Source: Budorcas taxicolor
Taxonomy: Eukaryota; Chordata; Mammalia; Artiodactyla; Bovidae
NCBI RefSeq assembly: GCF_023091745.1
Contig: NC_068933.1
Location: 16,496,001 to 16,560,000, forward strand
Reading direction: 5' to 3'
Length of the DNA: 64,000 nucleotides
Shown here piece by piece: positions 33,382-44,175 of the stretch. Position 1 is the stretch's first letter, and each line of letters starts with the position of its first letter. Under the pieces are notes generated by a model. That model did no database searches and was not told the origin of the DNA. It worked only from the letters and a program-made list of their open reading frames with translations. Both the position numbers and the translations under genes were made by a program.

Positions 33382-33800
33382 TGTGTGACAGCTGCTGAGT
33401 CATATCCGCCTCTTTGAAACACCAAGGACTGGATCCTGCCAGGCTCGTCTGTCCATGGAATTCTCCAGACAAGAATGCTGGAGTGGATTGCCAGTTCCTT
33501 CTCCAGGGGATCTTCCCGATCCAGGGATTAAACCCAGGTCTCCTGGCTTCCCTGGTGTCTCAGACAGTAAAGAATCCGCCTGCAATGTGGGAGACCTCGA
33601 TTTGATCTCTGGGTTGGGAAGTTCTCCTAGAGAAGGGAATGGCTACCCACTCCAGTAGAATTGTCTTAAGAATTCCATGGACAGAGGAGCCTGACAGGCT
33701 ATAGTCCATGGGTCACAGAGAGTCAGACACGGCTGAGCGACTTCCACTTTCAATCCTGCATTGCAGGCAGGTTCTTTACCATCTGAGCCAGCTAGGGAAG
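33382..33800 (-). mobile_element. Bov-tA SINE split by another Bov-tA
   Basis: Outer minus-strand copy: tail and A-unit 33382-33545, then after the inner insertion the rest of the tRNA-like head (cattgcaggcaggttctttacc ... ctagggaag) to 33800. The word tcctg stands at both junctions (33541-33545, 33754-33758). Confidence 0.93.
33546..33753 (+). mobile_element. Inner Bov-tA SINE, opposite orientation
   Basis: Complete plus-strand copy from gcttccctggtgtctcagac to gagcgacttccactttcaa, sitting inside the minus-strand copy. The two make a long imperfect inverted repeat. Confidence 0.95.
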
Positions 33801-33941
33801 AGAAATAGGATGGTATAAAATAGTTCTTAGATAAGGAGGATAATGAATGATAAACATCACAATGAAAATGCAGAAGAAACTGATACTTCCACTTAGAAAA
33901 ACTAAGAGAGCTTGCATATCTTTGAAACCAGGAGGATTTGT

Positions 33942-34482
33942 TGTTCAGTTGATCAGTCATGTCTGAGTCTTCGCAACCCCGTGGAATGCACCACACCAGG
34001 CTTCCCTGTCCTTCACCATCTCCTGGAGCTTGCTCAGACTCACGTCCATGGAGCCAGTGATGCCATCCAACCATCTCATCCTCATTCATCCCCTTTCCCT
34101 CCTGCCTTCAATCTTTCCCAGTATCAGGGTCTTTTCTAATGAGTTGGCTCTTCACATCAGGTGGGCAAAGTATTGGAGCTTCAGTTTCAGCATCAGTCCG
34201 TCCAATGAATATTCAAGACTGATTTCCTTTAGGATTGATTGGTTCGATCTCCTTGCTGTCCAAGGGACTCTCAAGAGTCTTCTCCGACACCGCAGTTCAA
34301 AAATATCAATTCTTTGGGGCTCAGCCTTCTTTATGGTCCAACTCCTACATCCATACATGACTACTGGAAAAATCATAGCTTTGACTAGACAGACCTTTGC
34401 TGGCAAAGTAATTAATGTCTCTGCTTTTTAATATGCTGTCCAGGTTTGTCACTGCTTTTCTTCCAAGGACCAAGTGTCTTTT
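33942..34482 (-). mobile_element. BovB 3'-end fragment
   Basis: Reverse complement of the last ~540 bases of BovB, from cagttgatcagtcatgtctg to gaccaagtgtctttt. The coding part is broken: one frame (34406-34152 minus) is open across the conserved C-terminal block with VPWTARRSNQSILKEISLEY. Confidence 0.95.
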
Positions 34483-34934
34483 GTGAGGATGGGCAACATT
34501 TAAACAGGCACAAGTATAAGACTCTGCAGATTCAAGAAGAACATGAGTCTTTGTGGGGAAGAGTGAATCACTCATTTGGCTGGTGGGTAGGACACAGGAA
34601 AAGGCAACCATGAAGCCTTTTGGAATGTTTGCAGGTAGGTTTGTTTGTTGCTGTTAGGTGCCCCGAGTAAACAATCGTGTGGTATCATTTAATGATGCTT
34701 CAATGACACCTTTGACAACAGCCAAGCACAAAACCTTTCAACATAAGCCAGGTAATCTGACCTAGTATTAGAGCCAAATTCCTATGCCAGTGTGTGGTGT
34801 TGCCATACTGTGCTGGGGTGAGAATTTGGGCCAAGAGGAGTCTAGCTTTCTCAAATCACAACCACCTTTGCATACTGCTATATAGCATCCTGGGCTGGAA
34901 CTGAACCTCAGAGAGGATAAGATAGCAAACAAAA
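34483..34934. other. Unassigned DNA
   Basis: Nothing recognisable. Confidence 0.5.
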
Positions 34935-35145
34935 GCAAGACCTTTAAAGTCAGACTGCTTATATTTCAGGTCTGGTTCAATTCATTGGGTGTGTGGTCCT
35001 GAATAAGTCACCTACTTTTCCTTTAATCTTACATTAAAACAAAGACAACTGCACCTTATTCATGAGATCATTATGAGAAATAAATGAATCAACAGATATA
35101 AAGCAACTGGTACAGAGTAAGAGGTCAGTGAATGCTAGCTATGAT
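34935..35145 (+). mobile_element. MIR SINE
   Basis: aagacctttaaagtcagact, caggtctggttcaattcatt, gtgtggtcctgaataagtca, gagatcattatgagaaataa, agaggtcagtgaatgctagc run in the MIR order over nearly the whole element. Confidence 0.85.
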
Positions 35146-35588
35146 CATGGTGCCTGTGGTTTGGCAGACACTTCAAATAGAAACGGGGTTTCAGAGGCAG
35201 CTAGACCTACTTGGCAATTCCCAATATCAGATGAAATCTAAATTTGTTTTATTCCCAGGAGCTGCACTTAGATTAAATGTTGTCACTTGAAGCTCTGAAC
35301 ACCACTTCTCTGGTTACCGTGCTGCTCCAGATAGTTTTAAAGACAAACTTGGAAAGAAGATTCAGTGTCCAAAAGATATGCACACTAATAATGAGCATAG
35401 TATTGGTCCGAAGTTCAGGGGTCATAGTAGGGGGTCAGTTTCCTTGTTTTACTGAAGAGATCAACAGAAAATTTGTTTCTTGTATGACAGCAAATGTCTT
35501 AGATATTCTTGAAATTTACATTTAAAACCTGCCTTGACTGCCTCCTCAAGCCATACACATACACTAAAAATAAGAGCGTACATCCTCT
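35146..35588. other. Unassigned DNA
   Basis: No repeat recognised. An 82-codon plus-strand frame (35277-35525) has no family resemblance. Confidence 0.45.
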
Positions 35589-35630
35589 TATTTTGGTATA
35601 TCCATGCAATAAAATTCTATGTAGCTAATT
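35589..35630 (+). repeat. Short L1M segment, left arm of an inverted pair
   Basis: ggtatatccatgcaataaaa, ttctatgtagctaatt matches the L1M ORF2-end motif around ggtatatccatacaatggaa. The same motif appears inverted at 35956-35998. Confidence 0.7.
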
Positions 35631-35631
35631 C

Positions 35632-35708
35632 GGCTGGCTAGCTCAGTTGCTTAGACTGTAGTAGTACAAGTAATGCCAAGGTCATGGCTTTGATCCCCAT
35701 ATGGGCCA
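35632..35708 (+). pseudogene. tRNA-Ile-like pseudogene
   Basis: The 77-base segment starts ggctggctagctcagttgct and ends gatccccatatgggcca. The A box (tagctcagttg) is intact and the segment gccaaggtc is as in mammalian tRNA-Ile(AAU), which it resembles from end to end. The anticodon arm is damaged: tagtagtacaagtaat stands where about three fewer bases are expected, and no AAT anticodon loop can be placed. The B box (ggctttgatcc) has two changes. Probably a retroposed or decayed tRNA-Ile gene rather than a functional one. It is distinct from the Glu-type heads of Bov-tA and CHR. Confidence 0.75.
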
Positions 35709-35739
35709 GTTTGTATGGTGAATTTGAAGCTATTTGGGG

Positions 35740-35938
35740 GGTTTCCAGGTGGCTCAGTGGTAAAGAATCTGCCTGCCAAGGCAGGAGACGCAGATTTGAT
35801 CCCTGGGTTGCAAAGATCCCTTGGAGAAGGAAATGGCAACCCACTACAGTATTCTTGCCTGGAAAATCTCATGGATACAGGAGCGTGAGAGGCTACAGTC
35901 CATGGGGTCGCAAAGAGTTGGACGTGACTTAGCAGCTA
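35740..35938 (+). mobile_element. Bov-tA SINE
   Basis: Full copy (ggtttccaggtggctcagtg ... ggacgtgacttagcagc), 31 bases downstream of the tRNA-Ile-like pseudogene in the same orientation. Confidence 0.94.
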
Positions 35939-35955
35939 GCTAAACAACAATTTTT

Positions 35956-36070
35956 AATTAGCTGCTTAGAATTTCATTTTATGTATATACCATAATTTAA
36001 CAACTTTTTCTGTTCTTTGACATTGGATTTATTTCCAGTATTCTACTAGCAATAGTAAATTGCTTAAATC
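35956..36070 (-). mobile_element. L1M fragment, right arm of an inverted pair
   Basis: The reverse complement reads aaattatggtatatacataa ... taagcagctaatt, preceded by ccaatgtcaaagaacag, the L1M context before the conserved ggtatatcca motif. Confidence 0.65.
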
Positions 36071-36703
36071 ATATATATCCAAAAAAAACCAAGTTGTTTA
36101 TTAGACTTCATAGAAAAGCATCTTCGTGTTTAACTTATATGATTAGGACTTGCGACACAGGCAAGTAAGACCTTTGCAGCTAATATTTTATTTCTTGTGC
36201 AGTACTTTTTGAAAAGGCTTAGAATTTTCTAATTTTAGATGAAAGATACTATTATTTGCTATTTATCTTTAAAGTGAAGTTCTAATGAACTGTATGTGGA
36301 ATAAATAAGTAATCTGAAGGCGAAGGAGCATCACCAACGAGGTTTCTGGTATTCTCGTGAAGTTAAATACTCTTAACTGATGCTCTTTCCCATCTCTGTT
36401 GTTTTTAACTGCAGCTTTTGCACAGGGAAAAGAAGAGAGCTCCAATCAAATCCTTCACCTTTCCTCCTCTTGGAGCTCAATGCTCAGCCTTTCGGACCCA
36501 CGCAGAAAAAATTGGGAACAGGGACAATGATTCTTAATGTGTTCTTTTGTCCCTGAATTAGGAGGAGATTTAATAAAATCCCTTCTATCCTTTGTTTACC
36601 TGTCATGTTAAACCACTGTAATATTTCGTCTCCATGATTACAGAACTGAGAATTATGGAACACAGTAGCAGGCTTGGTAATGTTTAAGCTGAAAAATGTA
36701 TTA
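36071..36703. other. Unassigned DNA
   Basis: No repeat recognised. gagctccaa and ttggagctc (about 36439 and 36471) form a 9-base inverted repeat. Confidence 0.5.
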
Positions 36704-36827
36704 CATAGGAAGTACAGCCAACATTTTATAACTATAAATGGAATATAACCTGCAAAAATTGTAAATCACTATGTTGTACACCTGAAACATATACTGTACA
36801 TCAACTCAATTTCAAAAAGTTTAAAAA
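36704..36827 (+). mobile_element. L1 3' end with target-site duplication
   Basis: gtacagccaacattttataa, atggaatataacctgcaaaa, ctatgttgtacacctgaaac, gtacatcaactcaatttcaa, then poly-A. The 12-base word aaaaatgtatta flanks it at 36692-36703 and 36828-36839. A very short (about 120 bases) 5'-truncated insertion. Confidence 0.88.
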
Positions 36828-36839
36828 AAAAATGTATTA

Positions 36840-37229
36840 TGTGGATGAGCAAACAAAAGTTGCTTCTTCTAAGTTGCCAAGAAACCACAAAGTATAGAGC
36901 TCAAGGACTTCAGATTTTTCAGTGTTCTATTCTGTAACTTAAGAACTTTGACATTTTTGGAAAATATGGACATCTAATATGTCAATGGACTCCCAATCCT
37001 TTTAAAGTGTTTTAAGTGCAAACCTATCAGCTCTATGTCTTCTTTAGCTAAATTCCCCATGACAGAGATTCCTCATTTTTTCATCACATACCTGTTCAAG
37101 TCCTATCATTCTTATCCTTGGAAATCAAATAATGCTAGAGTGAAAGGTCCTACCCCATTCAGTATTTCAGCAAGACTCATCTTAAAATGGGAAAGTGGGC
37201 ACTAAGCATATTAAAATTTTAAAGGAACA
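36840..37229. other. Unassigned DNA
   Basis: No feature recognised; parts may be decayed L2 upstream of the terminus below. Confidence 0.4.
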
Positions 37230-37336
37230 TTTAACTGGGTTGCAAGTCCATGAGAGTAAAAATTTGTCTTATTCATCAGAGAATCCCCAGTGATACAATG
37301 TTGGGAATATAATACTCAAATAATACTTGAAGAATG
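37230..37336 (+). mobile_element. L2 LINE 3' end
   Basis: aagtccatgagagtaaaaat, ttgtcttattcatcagagaa, tccccagtgatacaatgttg, then actcaaataatacttgaaga follow the L2 terminus in order. Confidence 0.75.
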
Positions 37337-37972
37337 TAGATGCCTCTGTCCAAAGTCACAGTGTCAAGAGTTGGCGGCACAATCAGGATGAGCCCAGCAC
37401 CTATTCACCACCAGCCAAGGATTCTGCCACTGATTTCTCCCTTCCTGGTTGTCTTTTACTTGAAGGGAAAAAGAATCTTTTTTTTTTCACCCAGATTAAA
37501 AATATATATAGATTCTAAACATTTTTACAAATATTAGCTAAAATGGTCTACTTGAAATTCAGTTTCCTTTAGACTCCCAGATGGACATCCCCAGGATAGT
37601 AAAAACAAGTATCCCAATTATAATAAATGATTAACAAAGAACTTAAAAATCAGGGGGGAATAAAACAAACAAATGCAATAACTCTGCCGTAGATTTTAGA
37701 GAAAGGGAGAGAAAGGGAAAACGAAAGAATGAAAAAAAATTAAAAAGAAAGGAAACAAGCATAAAATTGTGGTTTCTCTCCTAACTTTGTTTCATTCTGT
37801 GTTGGGTGGTATTGGAAATACACACAGTACTAAGGGAAAAAACAAAAATCGCCAAGGCTCCACACTGACTTGAAGACAAATCCTCCCCAGAGGATACAGG
37901 GATTCTTGGTAGAGAACACTTAACACAATCTCAGAAAAGAGAAAATTCAAGTTAATCAAAACTCTACTCAGC
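37337..37972. other. Unassigned DNA with purine-rich tract
   Basis: 37345-37400 (aagtcacagtgtcaagagtt) faintly resembles a MIR core. 37695-37756 is A/G-rich (agagaaagggagagaaaggg). Nothing else. Confidence 0.4.
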
Positions 37973-38190
37973 AGGCTTCCCCAGTAGCTCAGTGGTAAAG
38001 AATCTGCCTGTCAGTGCCAGGGACAAGGGTTTGAACCCTGATCCGGGAAGATCCCACATGCCAGGGAGCAACTAATCCTGTGTACCACATCTACTGAGCC
38101 CAAGGGTCACAACTACTGAAGCCTGAACACCCGAGAACCCGTGCTCCGCAATGACAGAGGCCACGGAACCAAGAAGCTGGCACACTAGCT
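37973..38190 (+). mobile_element. CHR-type tRNA-Glu SINE (long-tail form)
   Basis: Head aggcttccccagtagctcag, B box region ggtttgaaccc, then the CHR tail gaagatcccacatgccaggg, actactgaagcctgaacacc, gaacccgtgctccgcaatga. The 3' part fades into diverged sequence. Confidence 0.85.
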
Positions 38191-38429
38191 CTGCCCACAT
38201 AGCATCAGGACAGAGAAATCCACGGTTCAGAAAGATAAACAGGTTTCTGGAGAAGAGGCTGAGGGTATCAGGGTTTCCAGTTTCAGCTCAGACATATAAA
38301 GAGTTGCCACCCTTTGCCCTTATAACAAGAAAAAATAAGTTGAACAGACTGAAAACTGTTACAACTTAAAATGTATAGCATATGCATTATAGGCAGTTCT
38401 TTAAAAGATAAGAGTTACTACAGGACCCA

Positions 38430-39225
38430 GCAATTCTACTCTTTGATCTATACCCAAGAGAAATGAAAACATCTCCTTACAAATATGTCTACATGATATT
38501 CACAGTTGCATTTTCCATATCAGCAAAAAGTGTGAACAACCCAAATTTTCTTTAACTGATCAATGGATCAATAAAAAAGCAGTAAAACCACACAATGGAA
38601 TTATTTGGCAATAAAAAGGATGAATTCTGATATAAGTTATAACATGATGAACCTTGAAAACATTATGGTAAGTATAAAGTAGTCATAAAAAAACCACACA
38701 ATGTATGATATAAAATGTCCAGAATTGGCAAATTCATAGGTAGAAAGTATGGCTAGATTAATTACAGTCACTTAAGCCTACAGATGCTGACTTGGGGGCT
38801 TTCCAGGTGGCACTAGTGGTAAAGAACCCTCCTGCCAATGCAGGAGATGCAAGACACCAGGGTTCGATCCCTGGGTCAGGCAGACCCCCTGGAGGAGGGC
38901 ATGGCAACCCACTCTAGTATTCTTGCCTGGAGAATCTCATGGACCAGAGAAGCCTGACTGGCTACAGCACACGGGGTCACAGAGTCAGACAGGACTGAAG
39001 TGACTTAGCACGCATGCAAGGCTACAGAAGATATGATGCTTGGGATAAGGTGCGATAACTAAAGACGACAAGGTTGTCTTTAAAGGGTGATGAAAATGCT
39101 CTAAAATTGTTTGTGGTGACAGATGTCCAAGGATGTGTGCACACTAAAAACCATCAATTGCACACTTGAAGATGGGTGTATTTTATGGTGTGTGAACTAT
39201 ATCTCAATAATGCTATTTCTTTTTA
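38430..39225 (+). mobile_element. L1M-type LINE 3' end, split by Bov-tA
   Basis: ORF2-end motifs (gacccagcaattctactctt, caatggatcaataaaaaagc, cacacaatggaattatttgg) lead to the 3' UTR. After the SINE at 38794-39018 it resumes with gggtgatgaaaatgctctaa ... gtgtgtgaactatatctcaa. Frame lost. Confidence 0.88.
38794..39018 (+). mobile_element. Bov-tA SINE inserted in L1M
   Basis: Full copy (gggggctttccaggtggcac ... aggactgaagtgacttagca) with flanking agcctacaga / aggctacaga as probable target-site duplication. Confidence 0.93.
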
Positions 39226-40698
39226 AATCAGAAAAATACCTGAAGAAAACAATTCCTTCAAAAGAAATTTCAAAAATTTGGGAAATCATGAATCATCATA
39301 TTTTTAAATTAAGGAAATACAAATTCTTGAAAAAAAAAAGCACATTTATTTCAAAAAAGTCTCAGGTCTGTTTCGCTGTTTTTGAGTAACAAAGATAGAC
39401 TCCCAAATATTACTTTTCATGTTTACTATAATTTAGCTCTATTTTTCTTGTTCGATTTTAATTTACCTTTCCATTTGTTGCTGAGAATCACTGAAATTTA
39501 TGTTGAAGAATAATTTTAGATTTTTTTTTAGGGTCACAAGATGATTTGAAGAAAAACAAAACAATGCTGTCTTTATTTTGAAATGTAATCCTTCACCATT
39601 AACTTCAGAGTAAATATGCATCCGGAATGACTCAACTTTTAAACAACTGCAGATCAAATCCAGGAACTGTATTTGAGCGGAGCCAGATCTCCATTCTGTA
39701 GGCCCTCGAAGGCTTTGAATCTACAGCCAGTGGTTACATTTCCTGCTGCTCTCAGCATCTTAAAATGGAAGAATTACCCCCTCATATTTTTCGTAACAGT
39801 TTACCTACCACAAAGCATACTTGTTTGGAGACTTCCTCAGTGACATTTCACAACAGTAAGAGTAAATTACAGATTGCTACTACTAAAACATTTCTTTCCG
39901 CTGGTTGGCCCAACAACTTTGAGACTATGGCTAGACTTTTTCCTTTTCATTACTTTTTACTTCAACCTAACATGCACGTGAATTACCTGAATTTTTCTCT
40001 CCTTTTGGAAAAGGTTTGTGTGTGTGCGCTTTGCATCCTCCTAGAAGAGTCGGCATCAGTGGCTGGTCCCCTCGCATTCACAGATGGAGACTGTCTTTCA
40101 TATCTGTACTTTATTAGGTCATGTGATGAAAGTTAAGCCAAAGTTGGGGTTGAAGAGCAGCCAAAATTTTCTTAAAAGCTGAGAACAAGTTTTGTTCAGA
40201 ATGTCTGCGTTTCTGGAATGAATATCAAAAATAGCTACTATGTGTATTACTAGGGAACTGCATTCCTTGCATTGTGAGAACTTGTGTTTTGGGAAAGGAG
40301 GGCTCCTAAGTTAAAAATGGTGTTTAAATCTAGCCTCGTACATAAATTAGCATAGTTGCTCTCACTGCCTGGTGGGTGTCACACAGGCTTTGAGATCGTG
40401 AACTGTTCTGACATCTTCTATTAATGCTGCCTGAGAGAAAATGATTTTAATTCTTCTTATTCTAGCTTTACCACATATAAAATACATCTCATTTTACCTA
40501 CTTGAGAGAACTGTTGAGATAATTCATTGAAACAGCATATATAAACTACCTAGCCTCATGCTGAAAACACAAAGCAGTTTTAATAGTGGAATTAAGGATA
40601 CATATCTTAAATGTAGAAGCTAGAGATTCAATATACATTAGTTCTTTATTTTGCTTCTTTAACCAGCTAATGCTATGGATCATAGAGCTCATTTGTAG
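39226..40698. other. Unassigned DNA, 1.5 kb, with a 123-codon open frame
   Basis: 39765-40136 (plus) is the longest open frame lying outside any repeat I could recognise. It starts MEELPPHIFRNSLP and is cysteine-containing, with no domain I know. Its T-rich 3' half and a (tg)n-like stretch near 40017-40026 argue for chance. No repeat family is recognised in the interval. Confidence 0.4.
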
Positions 40699-40706
40699 AA
40701 ATTCAA

Positions 40707-40922
40707 GTGTGCATGCTCAGTCGTTTCAGCCGTGTGCGACCCTTTGGACTGTAGCCTTCCAGGCTCCTCTGTCCATGGGTCTCTCCAGGGCAAGCATACC
40801 AGATTGGGTTGCCATGCCCTCCTCCAGGATATCGTCCTGACCCAGGAATCAAACCCGGGGCATCTCCTGCACACTCTGCATCACAGGCAGATTCTTTACT
40901 ACTGAGACACCTGGGAAGCCCC
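40707..40922 (-). mobile_element. Bov-tA SINE with target-site duplication
   Basis: Minus-strand full copy. The direct repeat aaattcaa flanks it at 40699-40706 and 40923-40930. Confidence 0.94.
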
Positions 40923-40930
40923 AAATTCAA

Positions 40931-41271
40931 CAATATTTAACTCCAAATTGATTTATATTACATAATACTTTGGGTATGGCAATTGTATGTTTTGTGATAA
41001 AGAGGAGAGATTACTTTTTGTTTTAAGTGCAATTTTAAGAAAGCTATTCCAAAATAAAACCAGTAAATTTCTGGCTAACATAATAAAATATCAGACCATG
41101 ATAATAATGTACTTTTGTTCAAATTAACATATTCGAAGAGATGAGAATTTGTAAGATTATTTTCACAGGTTGACATGAATTATTAAAACTAGAATATTAA
41201 TTTACACTTTTTGTATCTTTTATGGTAAAAATTTTATACCTCTTAAGCAATTCTAAATTGATTCTTACAAT
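40931..41271. other. AT-rich unassigned DNA
   Basis: No feature recognised. Confidence 0.5.
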
Positions 41272-41426
41272 GTAATAAATATTTCAGCACCTACTATGTT
41301 CTAGGCAGTTTTTAAGTCTTAAATACATCAGTGAACAAAACAAATACATCATCTTTAAAGAGTATATATCCCAAAGGAAGGAAGATAAACAATAAGTTCA
41401 CAAATAAAAATAAATAATCTGTATAT

Positions 41427-41545
41427 TGGAATTTGGGGGAGAATGGATACATGTATATGCCTTGCTGAGTCCCTCATCAGTCCACCTGAAACTATTATAA
41501 CATTGCTAACGGGCTATCCCCCAATACAAAATAAAAAATTGTTTT
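41427..41545 (+). mobile_element. L1 3' end nested in L2
   Basis: tggaatttgggggagaatgg, tgccttgctgagtccctcat, ccacctgaaactattataac, gggctatcccccaatacaaa, then A-rich. The same terminus as at 24.4 kb. Confidence 0.9.
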
Positions 41546-42928
41546 TTTTACAGTTATCTGGATAGTATGTTTAAAAGCGGGGATTGTTTGGAAAATGAAA
41601 AATACAATAGGGCAAAGAGAATTAAAAGTTCAATGATAGTGCAATTTTTATCAGGTGGTCAGAGTAGGCTTTATTCAGAAGGATTTTAAGTGGAATCTCT
41701 TACAGGATGTGAGGGATTTAGACATGAGTCACTAGAGAAAGATACATGCAAGAAAAAAATGGCCAGTGCAAAGACCCTAGGACAGGAATGTGCCTGGCAC
41801 GTGTGAAGAGCAGCAAGGAGCCAGTGCGTCTTGAGGAGTGAAGCGCAACTTTCACTCAGTGTGCTCAAAGAGGCATTAGAGATACTGCATCATGTAGGAA
41901 CTTGAGGCCATTGCAAGGCTCTGGGCTTTTACTCCAAGAGCAATTAGAAGAGTTTGAATGGAGTGACCCTACTCTTACCTACATTCAGAAGGAATGCTGG
42001 CTCATGTGTTGAGAACAGACACTCTGAGGAAATGAGTAGAAGCACAGAGGCCATTACACGAGGTCAGTGACGTCAAGGAAGATGACATCACCTTTAAAAG
42101 GTAGCAAGAAGGTGGTGAGAGTCTAGAGCCAGGATATATTCTGAAGCCTAGAGGATTTCCTGGTGTAACAGATGTGGGATGTGAAATAAAGAGAGAAATC
42201 AAAGATGATTTCTAAGTTCTTGACTGAACAAGTGGACAGATGGCATTTTCATCCATTAGGATAAGAAAGGCTGCAATCTGACCAAGTTTGAAAGAGGTGG
42301 AGATCAGGAGTTGAGTTCTAGGACCTGTGACGCTTCATTTTATTAGTAATCCAGATAGAGATATCAAGGAGGAAATTAGGTATATGACACCACGTTTCAG
42401 GAGAGGGGTCTTGACTTTGGAAGTGACTTTTCAAGTTACTGGACTATGAGTGATTTTTAAAGGCATCAGACTGGAAAGATTTTTGAGACAGTGAAGGCAT
42501 GCAAAGAGTAGAGGACCAGAAACTAAGCTTAAGGTATTCTAACATTAAGAAGCAAAAGAGGAATGAATGAAACTGGAGGAAAACTGAAGAGAATGTAACA
42601 TTCAAAAAACCAAGTTGGGTGGGGGGTGGTTTATGGAGAAAGGAATGCACAACTATATCAAATACTGCTATTAAGTCAAGAGATATGAAAACATCTTGTT
42701 TGGAGCATTGACATTAGATTTATCAACATGGAGGTCATTGGTGATCTGCGACAAAGCAATTTTAGAGGAACACATGATCTGAAAACTGGATTCAATGTGT
42801 TAAAAGAGAATGGGAAAAGAGCACCTGAGACAACAAAAATTAAAAAAAAAAAAATCCCTTTGGAATAGTTATACCACAAAGGATAATAAGTGAGCGGAAT
42901 AGTGAGCAGTAAAGAATAGGTGAGCAGT

Positions 42929-43480
42929 AATGAAATTAAAAGACGCTTACTCCTTGGAAGGAAAGTTATGACCAACCTAGATAGCACTTTGAAAAGCAGA
43001 GACATTACTTTGCCAACAAAGGTCCGTCTAGTCAAGGCTATGGTTTTTCCAGTGGTCATGTATGGATGTGAGAGTTGGACTGTGAAGAAAGCTGAGCACC
43101 AAAGAATTGATGCGTTTGAACTGTGGTGTTGGAAAAGACTCTTGAGAGTCACCTGGACTGCAAGGAGATCCAACCAGTCCATTCTGAAGGAGATCAGTCC
43201 TGGGATTTCTTTGGAAGGAATGATGCTGAAGCTGAAACTCCAGTACTTTGGCCACCTCATGCAAAGAGTTGACTCATTGGAAAAGACTCTGATGCTAGGA
43301 GGGATTGGGGGCAGGAGGAGAAGGGGACGACAGAGGATGAGATGGTTGGATGGCATCACGGACTCGATGGACGTGAGTCTGAGTGAACTCCAGGAGTTGG
43401 TGATGGACAGGGAGGCCTGGCGTGCTGCGATTCATGGGGTTGCAAAGAGTTGGACATGACTGAGCGACTGAACTGAACTG
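42929..43480 (+). mobile_element. BovB 3'-end fragment nested in L2
   Basis: It starts at aatgaaattaaaagacgctt and ends gactgagcgactgaactgaa. The coding part is open from the truncation point to the natural stop (42920-43459), with the C-terminal block RVTWTARRSNQSILKEISPG. A recent-looking copy. Confidence 0.95.
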
Positions 43481-43615
43481 AAAGAATTTTAACAGTTGGT
43501 AAAATAACAGTAGCAATGGTAAGGATTTGTTGGAAAAGGGAAGGCCAATGACATAGCACAGAGACAGAACTGCTTTCTTAAAACAGATAAAGAGTGAAAG
43601 GCTTTCATGCATACA

Positions 43616-43751
43616 TGCTGCTGCTGCTGCTAAGTCGCTTCAGTCATGTCCAACTCTGTGCGACCCCATAGAAGGCAGCCAACCAGGCTCCTCTGTTTCT
43701 GGGATTCTCCAGGCAAGAATACTGGAGTGGGTTGCCATTTCCTTCTCCAAT
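43616..43751 (-). mobile_element. Bov-tA SINE, 5'-truncated
   Basis: gctaagtcgcttcagtcatg ... tggagtgggttgccatttcc, no tRNA-like head. On the plus strand it starts with a (CTG)n run (43617-43630), the complement of the AGC tail repeat. Confidence 0.93.
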
Positions 43752-43766
43752 GCATGCATGCATGCT
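43752..43766. repeat. (GCAT)n
   Basis: gcatgcatgcatgc separates two truncated SINEs. Self-complementary alternating purine-pyrimidine tract. Confidence 0.9.
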
Positions 43767-43832
43767 AAGTCGCTTCAGTCGTGTCTGACTCTGTGTGACC
43801 CCGTGGACAGCAGCCCACCAGGCTCCTCTGTC
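43761..43832 (-). mobile_element. Bov-tA SINE tail fragment
   Basis: ctaagtcgcttcagtcgtgt ... caggctcctctgtc only. Same strand as, and directly next to, the preceding fragment. Confidence 0.9.
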
Positions 43833-43957
43833 ATAGACCATCAATATTCTATGGTTTCGGGCAGGAAGGTAAAGTTTATGGGCAGAAGAAGGTGAGGACA
43901 TGTTCTAACAAGGTTCTGTAGAAACTTTCTTCTATTTGCCTGAATTTTCTCAATGAA

Positions 43958-44175
43958 AGTGAAAGTTCAAGCGTTAGTCACTCAGTCCTCTCAGACTCTT
44001 TGCAACCCCACAGACCATAGGCCACCAGGCTCCTCTGTCCATGAAACTCTTCAGGCAAGAATACTGGAGTGGGTTGCCATGGCCTTCTGCAGGGGTACTT
44101 CCCAACCCAGGGTTCGAACCTAGGCCTTCCACATTGCAGATCGATAATTTCCTGTCTGAACCACCAGGGAAGCCC
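43958..44175 (-). mobile_element. Bov-tA SINE nested in L2, target-site duplication
   Basis: Full copy. The L2 word tttctcaatgaa is duplicated at 43946-43957 and 44176-44187, giving a 12-base duplication and exact ends. Confidence 0.96.
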
